Shown here one piece after another: positions 8,343 through 16,698 of a DNA stretch of 38,893 nucleotides; within the stretch, counting starts at the first letter, position 1, and the number at the start of each line of letters is the position of its first letter. The stretch spans positions 1 to 38,893 of the forward strand of contig JAHJJI010000112.1 in assembly GCA_018823025.1 (NCBI GenBank). Reading direction: 5' to 3'. A model generated the notes under the pieces. It was not told the DNA's origin. It saw only the letters and a program-made list of their open reading frames with translations, and ran no database searches. The DNA comes from Gammaproteobacteria bacterium. GTDB lineage: Bacteria; Pseudomonadota; Gammaproteobacteria; Burkholderiales; Sulfuricellaceae. Position numbers and translations under genes: made by a program.

Positions 8343-9644
8343 TCAATCCATACCAACATAACGGCAGTTGGTTTCGCGGATGAACAGCGTCGCCATCAGC
8401 CCCATCAGCGCGAACCCCAGCATCGTACCGAGACCGGCCTGGTAATCGGACAATTGATGCAGTGTCGCGCTCCCGCCCCGCGCCTGGGTGGCCCGGTCTA
8501 TCATCCAGCCCGCCAGGGGCTGCAGGATGCCTGCGCCGAGAAACGCGCCGGTGTTCACCACGCTGGTGGCCATGCCGGAAAGGGCATGCTTGTTCACCTC
8601 CTTGGCGCAGGCCCAAGTCAGGGTAAAGCCCGATGCGCCCAGCCCCATCATCAGGAACAGTGCATATCCCATTGCTGGCGACATGCGCCAGCCGAACAGT
8701 AGCGGTAACCAGCTCAGGCAATACAGCAGAGCGCCAAAAATGATCACCGGCTTGCGTCGTCCGAGGCGGTCCGAAAGCGTGCCGACAAAGAATGCGCCTG
8801 CAGCAAACCCGAGTAGCAGCATGGACGTATGCGAAGTAGCAATGCCGCGTTCCATGCCGTAAACATCACGCAGGAACGGCACCGCCCATAGCCCGCCGAA
8901 GGCGAAGAACGAGCCAGATATCCCCATATTGACCCAGAAGCCTGGCCAGGTAGAGCGATTTCTCGCCACGACCACCAAGCCGTCGTACCAGTGGCCATCG
9001 TGCGACGGGTGAGCTGCCTTACCATCCAGCTCACGCATGGAAGGCAGTCCGGATTTGCCGGGATGGTCGCGCACCATCATCCACCCCAGCACGGCAACCC
9101 CCAGGGAAAGACCACCCACCACAACGAACACGGTACGCCAGGAGACAAACCCCAGCGCCCAGGCCAGCGGTGACGCAGCCAACAACGCGCCGATATTGCC
9201 CAGCAGGATAGACAGGCCGGTGAGCGTGGCAAAATGACGATCATGAAACCAGGCAGAATTGAGCTTGAGCAACGAAATGAAGGTGACCGACACCCCCAAT
9301 CCGACCAGCAGACGCCCCACCGAGGCCACTGCCAGACTGTCCGCCAGCCCGAACAGGAGTGAACCCGCCCCCGCGACCACTCCGCCGATCGCGAGAATCC
9401 TGCGCGGGCCGAGGGTATCCACCATCACGCCGGTGGGGATCTGCATCACGGAATAAACGTAGAAATAAGTGGCTGCCAGCGCACCCAGTTCGGCGCCGCT
9501 CGCCTGGAAGGTCTGCTGCAGGTCGGTGGCAATTGCCGCCGGGGCAAAGCGGTGAAAGAAGGACAGGATATAAGCCAGCGCCACCAGACTGAACGCCGCC
9601 CAACGCAGGCGGAAGTAGTGAATTTTCTGAGTTGAGGTGAGCAC
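8343..9644 (-). CDS. MFS transporter, probable organic-acid (glycerate-type) carrier
   Basis: A 433-residue inner-membrane protein with 12 predicted membrane segments and a short cytoplasmic central loop (about 200-225, DHPGKSGLPSMRELDGKAAH). The MFS motif between TM2 and TM3 is present as GVMVDTLGPRRIL (about 73-85), and a second copy after TM8 as GTLSDRLGRRKPV. The start is GTG at 9644, preceded by AAGGG, 4 bases after the stop of the upstream gene. Its place in one run with a glycerate dehydrogenase and glycerate kinase suggests import of glycerate or a related hydroxyacid; the sequence alone does not show the substrate. Confidence 0.88.
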   Translation of the reverse strand: MLTSTQKIHYFRLRWAAFSLVALAYILSFFHRFAPAAIATDLQQTFQASGAELGALAATYFYVYSVMQIPTGVMVDTLGPRRILAIGGVVAGAGSLLFGLADSLAVASVGRLLVGLGVSVTFISLLKLNSAWFHDRHFATLTGLSILLGNIGALLAASPLAWALGFVSWRTVFVVVGGLSLGVAVLGWMMVRDHPGKSGLPSMRELDGKAAHPSHDGHWYDGLVVVARNRSTWPGFWVNMGISGSFFAFGGLWAVPFLRDVYGMERGIATSHTSMLLLGFAAGAFFVGTLSDRLGRRKPVIIFGALLYCLSWLPLLFGWRMSPAMGYALFLMMGLGASGFTLTWACAKEVNKHALSGMATSVVNTGAFLGAGILQPLAGWMIDRATQARGGSATLHQLSDYQAGLGTMLGFALMGLMATLFIRETNCRYVGMD

Positions 9645-9648
9645 GGCG

Positions 9649-9996
9649 CTATCCCTTCAGAACCGCGTCAAGAAAGCTTTGACGCTCACCCTCCAGGACA
9701 TTGGCGATATCTTGCAATCCGTCGACGGGGATATCTCCCGCCAGTTTCCCCAATTTCTCGCGGCAAGCCGAATGGTAGGTCTCGAATGCAGCCAGCACCA
9801 CCCCGGCCCGCAGCATTTTTTCCTGCTCCACTGTGGCCTGCGGTGCCGCACCGTCCAGCAGCTTCACCATGACATAGCGCGGCATGAATTTGGTGCCGCC
9901 GCCATCGGCCTTTCCAGCCAGTACCGGGCTGGTTTTGACGTAGACCACACCATCGAGCTCGAAGCGCTGGCCGATGGCCAAATCGTGAAATTTCAT
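9649..9996 (-). CDS. Small conserved hypothetical protein
   Basis: A 115-residue soluble protein with no signal peptide, membrane segment or Cys cluster. The N-terminal half (MKFHDLAIGQRFELDGVVYVK) reads as a small beta domain with the pattern F-x-x-L-x-x-G-x-x-F found in several short hypothetical proteins; the second half is helical (LRAGVVLAAFETYHSACREKLGKLAGDIP). Function unknown. It sits 28 bases after hslU and 4 bases before the MFS gene, so it is probably cotranscribed with the glycerate genes and possibly with hslVU. Confidence 0.75.
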   Translation of the reverse strand: MKFHDLAIGQRFELDGVVYVKTSPVLAGKADGGGTKFMPRYVMVKLLDGAAPQATVEQEKMLRAGVVLAAFETYHSACREKLGKLAGDIPVDGLQDIANVLEGERQSFLDAVLKG

Positions 9997-10024
9997 TTCA
10001 ATCTAAGTTGTCGTGACAGAAAAT

Positions 10025-11347
10025 TTACAGCACGTAGCGCGCCAGATCCTCGCTCCTGGCCAGCTCTTTCAGCTTACCGTCGACATAGGCGGCGTCGATG
10101 ACAATGCTTTCTTCAACCTTGCGTCCGGCCTCGAAGGAAATTTCCTCGAGCAGCTTTTCCATCACGGTGTAGAGCCGCCGCGCGCCGATGTTCTCGGTTC
10201 TTTCGTTGACCTCGAAAGCGATTTCGGCCAGGCGCCTGATGGCGTCTGGCTTGAATTCCAGCCTGACTGACTCGGTGCCGAGCAAGGCTTCATACTGTTT
10301 GGTCAGGCAGGCATCGGTGTTAGTGAGTATCTGCTCGAAATCAGCCACAGTCAGGGAATCCAGCTCGACGCGTATGGGCAGCCGCCCTTGAAGTTCGGGG
10401 ATGAGATCGGAGGGCTTGGCAAGATGGAAGGCGCCGCTGGCGATGAACAGGATGTGGTCGGTCTTGATCATGCCGTACTTGGTGGTAACGGTGGTGCCCT
10501 CGACCAGCGGCAGCAGGTCGCGCTGCACGCCCTGGCGCGACACGTCGGCGCCGGAAGACTCGGAGCGACTGGTGATCTTGTCGATTTCGTCGAGGAATAC
10601 GATGCCGTTCTGTTCGACGTTCTGCACCGCATGGATTTTCATCTCCTCGTCATTGACCAGCTTCATCGCTTCTTCTTCGGTGAGCAGCTTCATCGCTTCA
10701 GCGATCTTCAACTTGCGCTGCCTGCGCTTGCTGCCACCGATATTCTGGAACATGCTCTGGATCTGCGAGGTCATTTCCTCCATGCCGGGCGGAGCCAGGA
10801 TTTCCATGTGCGCCTGCGCGCCAGCCACTTCGATTTCGATTTCCTTGTCGTCGAGCTTGCCCTCACGCAGCATCTTGCGGAATTTCTGGCGAGTGGCGTT
10901 TTCCTCGCCCGCTTCTGCTTCGATGTCGCGAGCTGGCGGCAGCAACGCGTCGAGGATCCGCTCCTCGGCATGATCTTCTGCGCGATGGCGCACTTTGAGG
11001 GTTTCCTGCTCGCGGGTCTGCTTGATGGCCATTTCCACCAGGTCGCGGATGATGGAATCGACATCGCGTCCGACATAGCCTACCTCGGTAAACTTGGTCG
11101 CTTCCACCTTGATGAAGGGCGCATTGGCGAGCTTGGCCAGGCGACGGGCGATCTCGGTCTTGCCGACGCCGGTCGGCCCGATCATCAGAATATTTTTAGG
11201 TGTGATTTCGTGCCGCAACGGCTCGGCCACCTGCTGCCTGCGCCAACGGTTGCGCAGGGCAATGGCGACGGCGCGCTTGGCAGCATGCTGGCCGATGATG
11301 TGCTTGTCCAGTTCGTGGACGATTTCCTGAGGAGTCATTTGGGTCAT
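10025..11347 (-). CDS. hslU: ATP-dependent protease ATPase subunit HslU
   Basis: A 440-residue AAA+ unfoldase that feeds substrates to the HslV peptidase chamber. Visible features: N-terminal [15 protein letters not shown], Walker A GPTGVGKT (residues 57-64), the I-domain from about 110 to 235, Walker [12 protein letters not shown] (about 248-258), the [14 protein letters not shown] segment with the sensor region, and the C-terminal DLARYVL tail that inserts into HslV. Length matches the family (about 443). Two possible ATGs lie three codons apart (MTQMTPQEI); the first is used here, but neither has a strong ribosome-binding site. Directly downstream of hslV but separated from it by an 80-base inverted-repeat element. 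Confidence 0.98.
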   Translation of the reverse strand: MTQMTPQEIVHELDKHIIGQHAAKRAVAIALRNRWRRQQVAEPLRHEITPKNILMIGPTGVGKTEIARRLAKLANAPFIKVEATKFTEVGYVGRDVDSIIRDLVEMAIKQTREQETLKVRHRAEDHAEERILDALLPPARDIEAEAGEENATRQKFRKMLREGKLDDKEIEIEVAGAQAHMEILAPPGMEEMTSQIQSMFQNIGGSKRRQRKLKIAEAMKLLTEEEAMKLVNDEEMKIHAVQNVEQNGIVFLDEIDKITSRSESSGADVSRQGVQRDLLPLVEGTTVTTKYGMIKTDHILFIASGAFHLAKPSDLIPELQGRLPIRVELDSLTVADFEQILTNTDACLTKQYEALLGTESVRLEFKPDAIRRLAEIAFEVNERTENIGARRLYTVMEKLLEEISFEAGRKVEESIVIDAAYVDGKLKELARSEDLARYVL

Positions 11348-11370
11348 GGTTCGTTGCGCTCACAGTGAAG

Positions 11371-11437
11371 AGTAATGGGGAATGGGTGATGAGCGTGGGT
11401 GGGATTACCCATTACCCATCCCTCATTGTCCATTACT
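11371..11437. repeat. Imperfect inverted repeat, GAGTAATGGG type, between hslV and hslU
   Basis: Left arm GAGTAATGGGGAATGGGTG (from 11370) and right arm whose complement reads GAGTAATGGACAATGAGGG. The centre also holds ATTACCCATTACCC. The right arm overlaps the hslV stop codon: the last codon GAG and the stop TAA are part of the repeat. The same motif family occurs at 21942-22003. Confidence 0.75.
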
Positions 11438-11969
11438 CCAGTGTTTCAATCACATGGTTCTTATTAGTGTAGATGCACAGGTCGGCTGCGATGGTCAGCG
11501 CTTTTTTGACGATCTCTTCCGGTGGCAGGTCAGTGTAGTCGAGCAGGGCGCGCGCCGCGCTCTGGGCGTAAGGGCCACCGCTACCGATGGCTACCAGACC
11601 ATACTCTGGCTCCAGCACATCGCCGTTGCCGGTGATAATCAGCGAGGTCTCATGGTCGGCAACCGCCAGCATGGCTTCAAGCCGGCGCAGGATGCGGTCG
11701 GTACGCCAGTCCTTGGCCAGTTCCACTGCAGAGCGCAGCAGATGCCCCTGGTGCTTATCCAGCTTGGCCTCGAAACGCTCGAACAGGGTGAAAGCATCCG
11801 CCGTACCGCCGGCGAACCCGGCCAGAATCTTGTCGTGGTGGATGCGGCGCACCTTGCGCGCGGTGGCCTTGACCACGATATTGCCGAGGGTCACCTGTCC
11901 ATCGCCGCCGAGCGCAACCTGATTACCGCGCCGTACCGAGAGGATGGTGGTGCCGTGAAATTGCTCCAT
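11433..11969 (-). CDS. hslV: ATP-dependent protease peptidase subunit HslV
   Basis: A 178-residue proteasome-like peptidase. The precursor begins [15 protein letters not shown]; the catalytic Thr is expected at residue 7 after removal of a short propeptide ending in Gly6, as in many non-enteric HslV proteins. The GGDGQVTLG loop (about 21-29), [25 protein letters not shown] and [15 protein letters not shown] segments are diagnostic. The ribosome-binding site GGAG lies before the ATG at 11969. It precedes hslU, its partner ATPase. No good sigma-32 promoter was seen just upstream; a TACAAT -10-like box lies about 25 bases before the start. Confidence 0.98.
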   Translation of the reverse strand: MEQFHGTTILSVRRGNQVALGGDGQVTLGNIVVKATARKVRRIHHDKILAGFAGGTADAFTLFERFEAKLDKHQGHLLRSAVELAKDWRTDRILRRLEAMLAVADHETSLIITGNGDVLEPEYGLVAIGSGGPYAQSAARALLDYTDLPPEEIVKKALTIAADLCIYTNKNHVIETLE

Positions 11970-12044
11970 GATTTTTCTCCGCAGAATGATCCCATTGTAG
12001 TGGGTTGATGCATAACGGGCTGGCGGAACAAAGAACAGCCAGGA

Positions 12045-13310
12045 TCAGCTGACTTTTCTATTCAGGATGTCGGCGAACTGGTCGACGCCCATGACTCCGA
12101 ACAGAGCGCGGATCATTTCATTGGCATTACGGACCCGCAATTTCTTGCCTCCACAGTTCAATCCAACCAGTACACCAACGAAATCTCCGATACTAACGAA
12201 ATCCACGCGAGATACATCGGCCATATCCAGGTAAACCTCGCTGCGCGAGGCGGCAAAACTTTTCAGCTCCTGCAGTTGCTGGGCACTATCAGCCGAAATC
12301 ACGCCGCTCATGAAAAATGTGTCCTCATCATGAGGCAGTTCATCCGGCGCATCGACCATTACCACCGCAACCGGCTGCCGGCATTGGGGCATGGCCTCCC
12401 AGGACGGCGGCGACACTTCGAAAGTGATGGCGTACTCCACCGCCAAATCCTCGAATTCAGTCTCCATGCCTTGGCACTGATAGAGGTTGAGCAACAGCTG
12501 CCAGTGGGCCTGCTCATCCTCGCTGCCCTGCCCAAGCAAAGCCTTGAGCAACTCCGTTACGTGCGGAACGCTGATCGGGGTGATTTTCTTCCCGCTCTTT
12601 TTCAAACTCTGCAGGGTCTCCACCAGGCGACGACTGCCCGAGGCGTCCAACCCCTCCAGCCGGGCAAAGTCCAGCCGCAGACCAGCACCCTTCTGCGCAA
12701 CCTGCTCCAGATTCAGAAACAGGGAATCCTTGTCTCCCTGCAAAATGCCGGTAAGGGCAACATAGCCTTCAACGGCAGCCCCTCCTCCCGCTTTGGGTTT
12801 TTCAGTCTGGGCGCCCGGCACCTTATCATCGCTCCAGGTCGGTGCACTGCGCTCGAACTTGACAACAAACTCCAGCGCAAGCTCTTCGAAGAGTGCCTTC
12901 TTGCCCTGGATCTGGTAAATATCGAACAACATCATCCAGGGCTTGATTTCTTTTCTTTCGGCATTGTTCTTGACGAAATCCAGCAGTAGCGCGGCAGCTT
13001 GATCGGGGTGGTCGCTGGCATAGAGAATTGCCGCCTCCTCAACCGCCGAATACATTTCGGCGGTTTCTACAGCTCCAGCACTCCCTATCGTATTCGTTTC
13101 GGTTTGAGGCGGCGGAGGTGAAGAAACTGTCGTCGGATTGGGCGCAAATGCCGGTTGCGGCGCCAAAGCAACTGTCTTGGGCTGCATGGTCGGGGTTGCA
13201 AGCGGAGTTTCCTGCGGGCGGGGATTGGCAGCGGGCTTGGCGGCAACAGGCGCACGAGACTTGGCCTGCGACGTTTCTTCTGGCTTCTTGCGAAAAAATG
13301 AAAACACCAC
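12045..13310 (-). CDS. Double-STAS domain protein with duplicated helical modules
   Basis: A 421-residue cytoplasmic protein. Residues 1-80 form a low-complexity Pro/Ala/Thr linker after a basic start (MVFSFFRKKPEE). Then two copies of one module follow: a helical segment (WMMLFDIYQIQGKKALFEEL, about 125-144) plus STAS domain 1 (about 180-260), and a second helical segment (WQLLLNLYQCQGMETEFEDL, 270-289) plus STAS domain 2 (about 328-418). STAS 1 contains LDASG (221-225), matching the phosphorylatable Ser motif of anti-sigma antagonists, so Ser224 is a candidate site; STAS 2 has DFVSIG instead and may not be phosphorylated. It probably acts in a partner-switching or scaffold role, but no kinase or phosphatase gene is adjacent. 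Divides hslV from the metal operon. Confidence 0.8.
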   Translation of the reverse strand: MVFSFFRKKPEETSQAKSRAPVAAKPAANPRPQETPLATPTMQPKTVALAPQPAFAPNPTTVSSPPPPQTETNTIGSAGAVETAEMYSAVEEAAILYASDHPDQAAALLLDFVKNNAERKEIKPWMMLFDIYQIQGKKALFEELALEFVVKFERSAPTWSDDKVPGAQTEKPKAGGGAAVEGYVALTGILQGDKDSLFLNLEQVAQKGAGLRLDFARLEGLDASGSRRLVETLQSLKKSGKKITPISVPHVTELLKALLGQGSEDEQAHWQLLLNLYQCQGMETEFEDLAVEYAITFEVSPPSWEAMPQCRQPVAVVMVDAPDELPHDEDTFFMSGVISADSAQQLQELKSFAASRSEVYLDMADVSRVDFVSIGDFVGVLVGLNCGGKKLRVRNANEMIRALFGVMGVDQFADILNRKVS

Positions 13311-13385
13311 TGCGGGTCAACCAGGTTTATTTATAAGTGAACCATTATAAGGCTGCTCACCATCATGAGCAATAAGGGAAAATCC

Positions 13386-14159
13386 CTATTTGGCAACGCT
13401 TCTGGACAGGTCGGGACCCAAACTGTAGGCTGCAATTCCAACCAGCGCCAAAGTCCACACCACTACTGCGCCAGAAGGCAAGTCGAACAATACCGAAAGC
13501 CCCAGCCCCAGGATGTAGCCTGCTGCGCCGACAGCATAGCCCACCGCCAGCCGGATGCGGTGCGGATAAAGGCGGCAAGCCAGCGCCGGAACAATCAGGC
13601 TGGCGAACACCAGGTACACGCCGACCAACTGCACCGAGGTGGTGACGGCGAAGGCGAACAAGCCGTAGAATCCAAATCGCCCGAGCCTGTCTCTCAACCC
13701 GAACCACAGAATCAGGATGACGGCTGCCAGGGCAGCCACCGGCAACAACTGCGCCGTGCTCACCCACAGAATCTGGCCTGCCAGCAAATCCCTGAGATGT
13801 TCGCCGCCATGCGGATTGTTGGCCACCAGCAACATTCCGCCACTGGCCGCCAACACGAACAGCACACCGATCAGTGCCTCCTGCACGTCCGGCCAGCGCC
13901 TTTCTGTCCAGGTCAGCAGCAACGCGCCGAGCAGGGCGGCAGATACTGCGGCAACCTGCGCCACCCAGCCTTCCGGCTCGAAGCCGAAAAGGTCCGCCGC
14001 GATGACCCCAAGGGTGGCGATCTGCGCAATCGCCAGGTCGATGAACACAATTCCGCGGGACAGCACCTGCATCCCCATCGGCACATGGGTTGCCAGAACC
14101 AGCAGGCCGGCCAGAAAGGCTGGAACGAGGATGGAAAGACTGAGCGCGTCGAAGTTCAT
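13386..14159 (-). CDS. znuB: Metal ABC transporter permease (ZnuB/MntB family)
   Basis: A 257-residue inner-membrane protein with about 8 hydrophobic segments. It matches the ABC-3 permease family for zinc, manganese or iron: LVLATHVPMGMQVLSRGIVFIDLAIAQIATLG (shown here in parts: GMQVLSRGIVFIDLAIAQ at about 29-46) is the region that contacts the ATPase, and VYLVFASLIVPALA (about 188) is the second conserved stretch. AAGGAATC precedes the ATG. It follows the binding-protein gene after a 104-base gap that holds a repeat element. No ATPase gene (znuC) is found here, so the pump must borrow one from elsewhere. Metal specificity is inferred from family and context. Confidence 0.88.
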   Translation of the reverse strand: MNFDALSLSILVPAFLAGLLVLATHVPMGMQVLSRGIVFIDLAIAQIATLGVIAADLFGFEPEGWVAQVAAVSAALLGALLLTWTERRWPDVQEALIGVLFVLAASGGMLLVANNPHGGEHLRDLLAGQILWVSTAQLLPVAALAAVILILWFGLRDRLGRFGFYGLFAFAVTTSVQLVGVYLVFASLIVPALACRLYPHRIRLAVGYAVGAAGYILGLGLSVLFDLPSGAVVVWTLALVGIAAYSLGPDLSRSVAK

Positions 14160-14177
14160 GGTTTGATTCCTTTATTT

Positions 14178-14254
14178 ACCGCAAAGGACGCAAAGGTACG
14201 CAAAGGAAAAACAAGATTTTGAATTACCTTGCGTACCTTTGCGTCCTTCGCGGT
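14178..14254. repeat. Imperfect palindrome ACCGCAAAGGACGC type, between znuA and znuB
   Basis: Left arm ACCGCAAAGGACGCAAAGG, right arm complement of the same with one extra unit (CCTTTGCGTCCTTCGCGGT), centre AAAACAAGATTTTGAATT. It belongs to the same family as the elements at 18184, 20920 and 31278, all starting ACC(G/A)C and ending (G)CGGT or GTGGT. Confidence 0.8.
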
Positions 14255-14263
14255 GAACACGAT

Positions 14264-15175
14264 TTATTTAAGCGCCGCCAAAAGTTTCTGCACCGTATCG
14301 TCGAACAGCCCGAACAAATCCTTCGCCCGTTCCGAACCACCAACGCTAAAGGGCAGCGCCACTGCCGGGATTTTCGCCCGCTCCGTCAGCCACTCGGAGG
14401 CGCGCGCATCATTGTAGGCAGCGCGTATCACCATTTTCGCCGGCTGTCGCTGTAGCTGCCCGAGCAACCCGGACAGGTAGGTACTGCTCGGCTCGACGCC
14501 GGGCTTCGGTTCCAGCGCAGCCACCTGCTTCAGCCCCAGCCAGTTCTCCAGGTAGGGAAACCCTTTGTGCTGGACGACAACAGGAATTCCCTTGAGGGGC
14601 GCAGCCAGTTTTTCCCAGTTGGCGATGGCCGTTTTCCAGCGTGCTGCAAACTGGATATGGCGCTGCCGGTAATAATCGGCGTTGGCAACATCGATCTCGG
14701 CCAGGCGTTTTGCCAATGCCTCCGCCACCAGCGTGATATTGCGCGGGTCGGTCTGGATGTGCGGATTGCCACCCGGATGCACGTCGCCCTCGGCACGGTC
14801 GAGGCGGGTGGGAATTTCAAGCATGCGCACGTAATGCGCCGCCTCGAAATAACCGGGCTGCCCTGGCTGGATCTTCGGATTGCCGGTCTGGCGCAACAAA
14901 ATAGGCAGCCAGCCGACCTCCAGCTCCGCCCCGGTGCAGACCAGCACGTCGGCACCACGGGCGCGCGCCATCAGGCTGGGCTTGGCTTCGACGCGGTGAG
15001 GATCCTGCAGGGCGTTGGTGGCGTTGTACACGGACACCTTGTCGCCACCCAGCTCCTGCGCCAGCGCACCCCACTCCGGCTCGCAGGCGAGGATATTGAG
15101 GGCGGCGAAGGCAGGAATGGACAATAACGCCAGCAGTCCGCCAGACAGCCATTTCATCGGTTTTGCTAAATTCAT
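14264..15175 (-). CDS. znuA: Metal ABC transporter substrate-binding protein (ZnuA-like)
   Basis: A 303-residue periplasmic metal-binding protein of the cluster A-I family. The start is set at the ATG at 15175 because TAGGAGAATTGGC lies just before it; a longer frame from 15205 would run into the upstream gene. Signal peptide MNLAKPMKWLSGGLLALLS ending AFA at about residue 25. Likely metal ligands: His in ALQDPHRVEAKPS (about 58), His in GNPHIQTDP (about 127), His in VVVQHKGFPYLENWLG (about 190) and the acidic/Asp position near YNDARASEW. The His-rich loop seen in classic ZnuA is reduced to GDVHPGGNPH. It is cotranscribed with the barrel gene (10 bases upstream) and the permease. Confidence 0.9.
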   Translation of the reverse strand: MNLAKPMKWLSGGLLALLSIPAFAALNILACEPEWGALAQELGGDKVSVYNATNALQDPHRVEAKPSLMARARGADVLVCTGAELEVGWLPILLRQTGNPKIQPGQPGYFEAAHYVRMLEIPTRLDRAEGDVHPGGNPHIQTDPRNITLVAEALAKRLAEIDVANADYYRQRHIQFAARWKTAIANWEKLAAPLKGIPVVVQHKGFPYLENWLGLKQVAALEPKPGVEPSSTYLSGLLGQLQRQPAKMVIRAAYNDARASEWLTERAKIPAVALPFSVGGSERAKDLFGLFDDTVQKLLAALK

Positions 15176-15185
15176 GCCAATTCTC

Positions 15186-16598
15186 CTAATACTTGTGCGC
15201 GCCATGGGCGCCCAGGCTCATTTTGTATTGCAGGAACATCTGATTGTCGGTCACCTCGGGACGGGATTTGTCCTGCGCGAATTGCAGGCGGAAGCGCGAA
15301 AACTCGCTCGGGCTGTAATCGAACATCAGGCTGTTCTTCGACGGCTTGTAGGCGGCGAATGCCGGCAGATCCGCTGCAACCAGAGTGCCATTGTCGATCA
15401 GGCCGATGCTGGCCGCGCCGCTGTCGAGGCGTTCGGTACGTAGCCCCATCCGCCAGCGCGGCATGAACTGGTAAACGCCCTGCAAGTACCAGCCGGATTG
15501 TGCCGAAGCATAGCGGTCGGTGTTGTTGGCGGTATTTACATCATAGGTCAGGTCGCCGTCTTCATGGCGGCGGAAATATTCTCCCTGCAGCTTGAAGTTG
15601 GTGTAGACCGGGTTACCGTTGGGCGACCATTTCCACACCAAGTCGGCAATCTCCAGCCGGCTGTTGCCGCTGAAGCTGTTGGTGACGCCGGCGCCAGTGC
15701 TGTCGATGTCGTCGTAAGCTCGATTTTGGGGTGAGGTGCGCATCAGCGAGAGTCCGGCGCGCCAGCTGTGGCTGGCGCCGACATCGCCGCCGAGATGGGC
15801 AAACAGCGTCGCCGAGCCACTGCCATTCTTGGCGCGGTTGCTGGCTGGGAAGTTGCTGCCGCGCCCGACCTCTGCGCCGAGTTCGACGAAGAGATCCGTC
15901 GGCGCAACCCATTTCAGCTGAACGCCCTCGTCCTTGAACTGGCCACCGAAGAACGCCTGGTAGGCAAGCGGCGCATCGGCAAAGTCCCAGGTGTGGGCAT
16001 GTCGCTCGTTGAGGTAGCCGACCCCCGAATAAAAGCGTCCGCCCTTGAGGGTGAAACCGTTGCCCAGACCCAAGCTCTGCACGAAAGCCTCTTCCACCGC
16101 CACGGTATCTTCCGGCGTGACGGCGAGGGTGAACTGGCCGCGCAGATGGGGGTCGATGTTAGCAGCGACGACCAGCTCGGACTCGCCCAGGCTGAAGCCG
16201 CGCTGCCCCGGACCGATTTCACCACCGTTCGGTAGGAAACCGCCGATCCGGTAATGAGCCGGGTCTTGCGAGAGATTGGCGTAAGTGCCGGAGAGTATCA
16301 GCGAAATCTCGGGGTTGAAGGCGCTGCTCGCAAGTGCTGAGTGCTGAGTGCTGGGTCCTGAGTTCTGAGCGTCGGAAGGACGACTCAGGACTTTCTCCTC
16401 AGCACTCAGGACTGCCTTTTCTTCAGCCTGTTGCAGACGCTTTTCCAGGGACTGGATGCGCACTTCGTAGCTTTCCTTCATCTGTTTGATCTGCTCGCGG
16501 ATTTGCGCCAGTTCGGCGCTGTCGGCGGCTTGCGCGCCCAGAGGCACTGCAAGGGCGAGCGCGATGCTCGCCGCAAGGGTTTTGCGTTTGAATGACAT
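15186..16598 (-). CDS. Outer-membrane beta-barrel porin of the metal-uptake operon, with a repeat element in frame
   Basis: A 470-residue protein. Signal peptide about residues 1-24 (LALAVPLGAQAA), then a coiled coil (about 27-61, AQIREQIKQMKESYEVR), a repeat-derived linker (62-91) and a barrel of about 380 residues rich in Gly, aromatic and alternating strands (FTLKGGRFYSGVGYLNERHAH, KWVAPTDLFVELGAEVGRG). The C-terminus ends MFLQYKMSLGAHGAHKY, with a His-containing tail common in barrels linked to ZnuA-type operons. Probably lets zinc or manganese complexes across the outer membrane. Linker residues 62-91 come from a GTGCTGAGTGCTGAG-type element at 16333-16413 read without stops. The gene starts at an ATG with GAGGTTGTC upstream, weak as a ribosome-binding site. 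The metal role is inferred from the operon. Confidence 0.82.
   Translation of the reverse strand: MSFKRKTLAASIALALAVPLGAQAADSAELAQIREQIKQMKESYEVRIQSLEKRLQQAEEKAVLSAEEKVLSRPSDAQNSGPSTQHSALASSAFNPEISLILSGTYANLSQDPAHYRIGGFLPNGGEIGPGQRGFSLGESELVVAANIDPHLRGQFTLAVTPEDTVAVEEAFVQSLGLGNGFTLKGGRFYSGVGYLNERHAHTWDFADAPLAYQAFFGGQFKDEGVQLKWVAPTDLFVELGAEVGRGSNFPASNRAKNGSGSATLFAHLGGDVGASHSWRAGLSLMRTSPQNRAYDDIDSTGAGVTNSFSGNSRLEIADLVWKWSPNGNPVYTNFKLQGEYFRRHEDGDLTYDVNTANNTDRYASAQSGWYLQGVYQFMPRWRMGLRTERLDSGAASIGLIDNGTLVAADLPAFAAYKPSKNSLMFDYSPSEFSRFRLQFAQDKSRPEVTDNQMFLQYKMSLGAHGAHKY
16333..16413. repeat. Inverted-repeat element inserted in frame within the porin gene
   Basis: Left part repeats AGTGCTG (AGTGCTGAGTGCTGAGTGCTG, then GGTCCTGAGTTCTGAG); right part CTCAGGACTTTCTCCTCAGCACTCAGGACT is its imperfect complement. 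Such CTGAGTGCTGAGT units are usually intergenic in related genomes (recalled). Here it spans about 30 codons, in frame, between a coiled coil and a barrel. Confidence 0.8.
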
Positions 16599-16654
16599 GA
16601 CAACCTCGTAAAAAAATCAAAGCTTGTCCCCGCATGATGCAAGCAGGGAGCGGC

Positions 16655-16674
16655 AACCGGCTTTTAGGCCGGTT
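16655..16674 (-). terminator. Hairpin after the small Cys/His membrane protein gene
   Basis: AACCGGC (16655-16661), 6-base loop, GCCGGTT (16668-16674). It lies between the 16698-17012 gene and the porin gene. On the minus strand no T run follows, so it may be an attenuating hairpin rather than a full terminator. Confidence 0.4.
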
Positions 16675-16677
16675 AGC

Positions 16678-16698
16678 GAAACAACATATGATTGATTC
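16678..16698. promoter_or_regulatory. Candidate metal-regulator operator
   Basis: GAAACAACATATGATTGATTC is a dyad centred on CATATG with 6 of 7 outer positions paired if one base is bulged (GAA..CAA / TTG..TTC). It recalls Fur/Zur-family sites in outline and lies upstream of the porin-znuA-znuB genes. It does not match the E. coli Zur consensus closely. Weak call. Confidence 0.25.

Noticed and set aside
7683-8702. 339-codon plus-strand ORF across the dehydrogenase and MFS genes
   Set aside because: Shadow of two well-supported minus-strand genes; His/Gln/Arg-rich composition typical of antisense frames.
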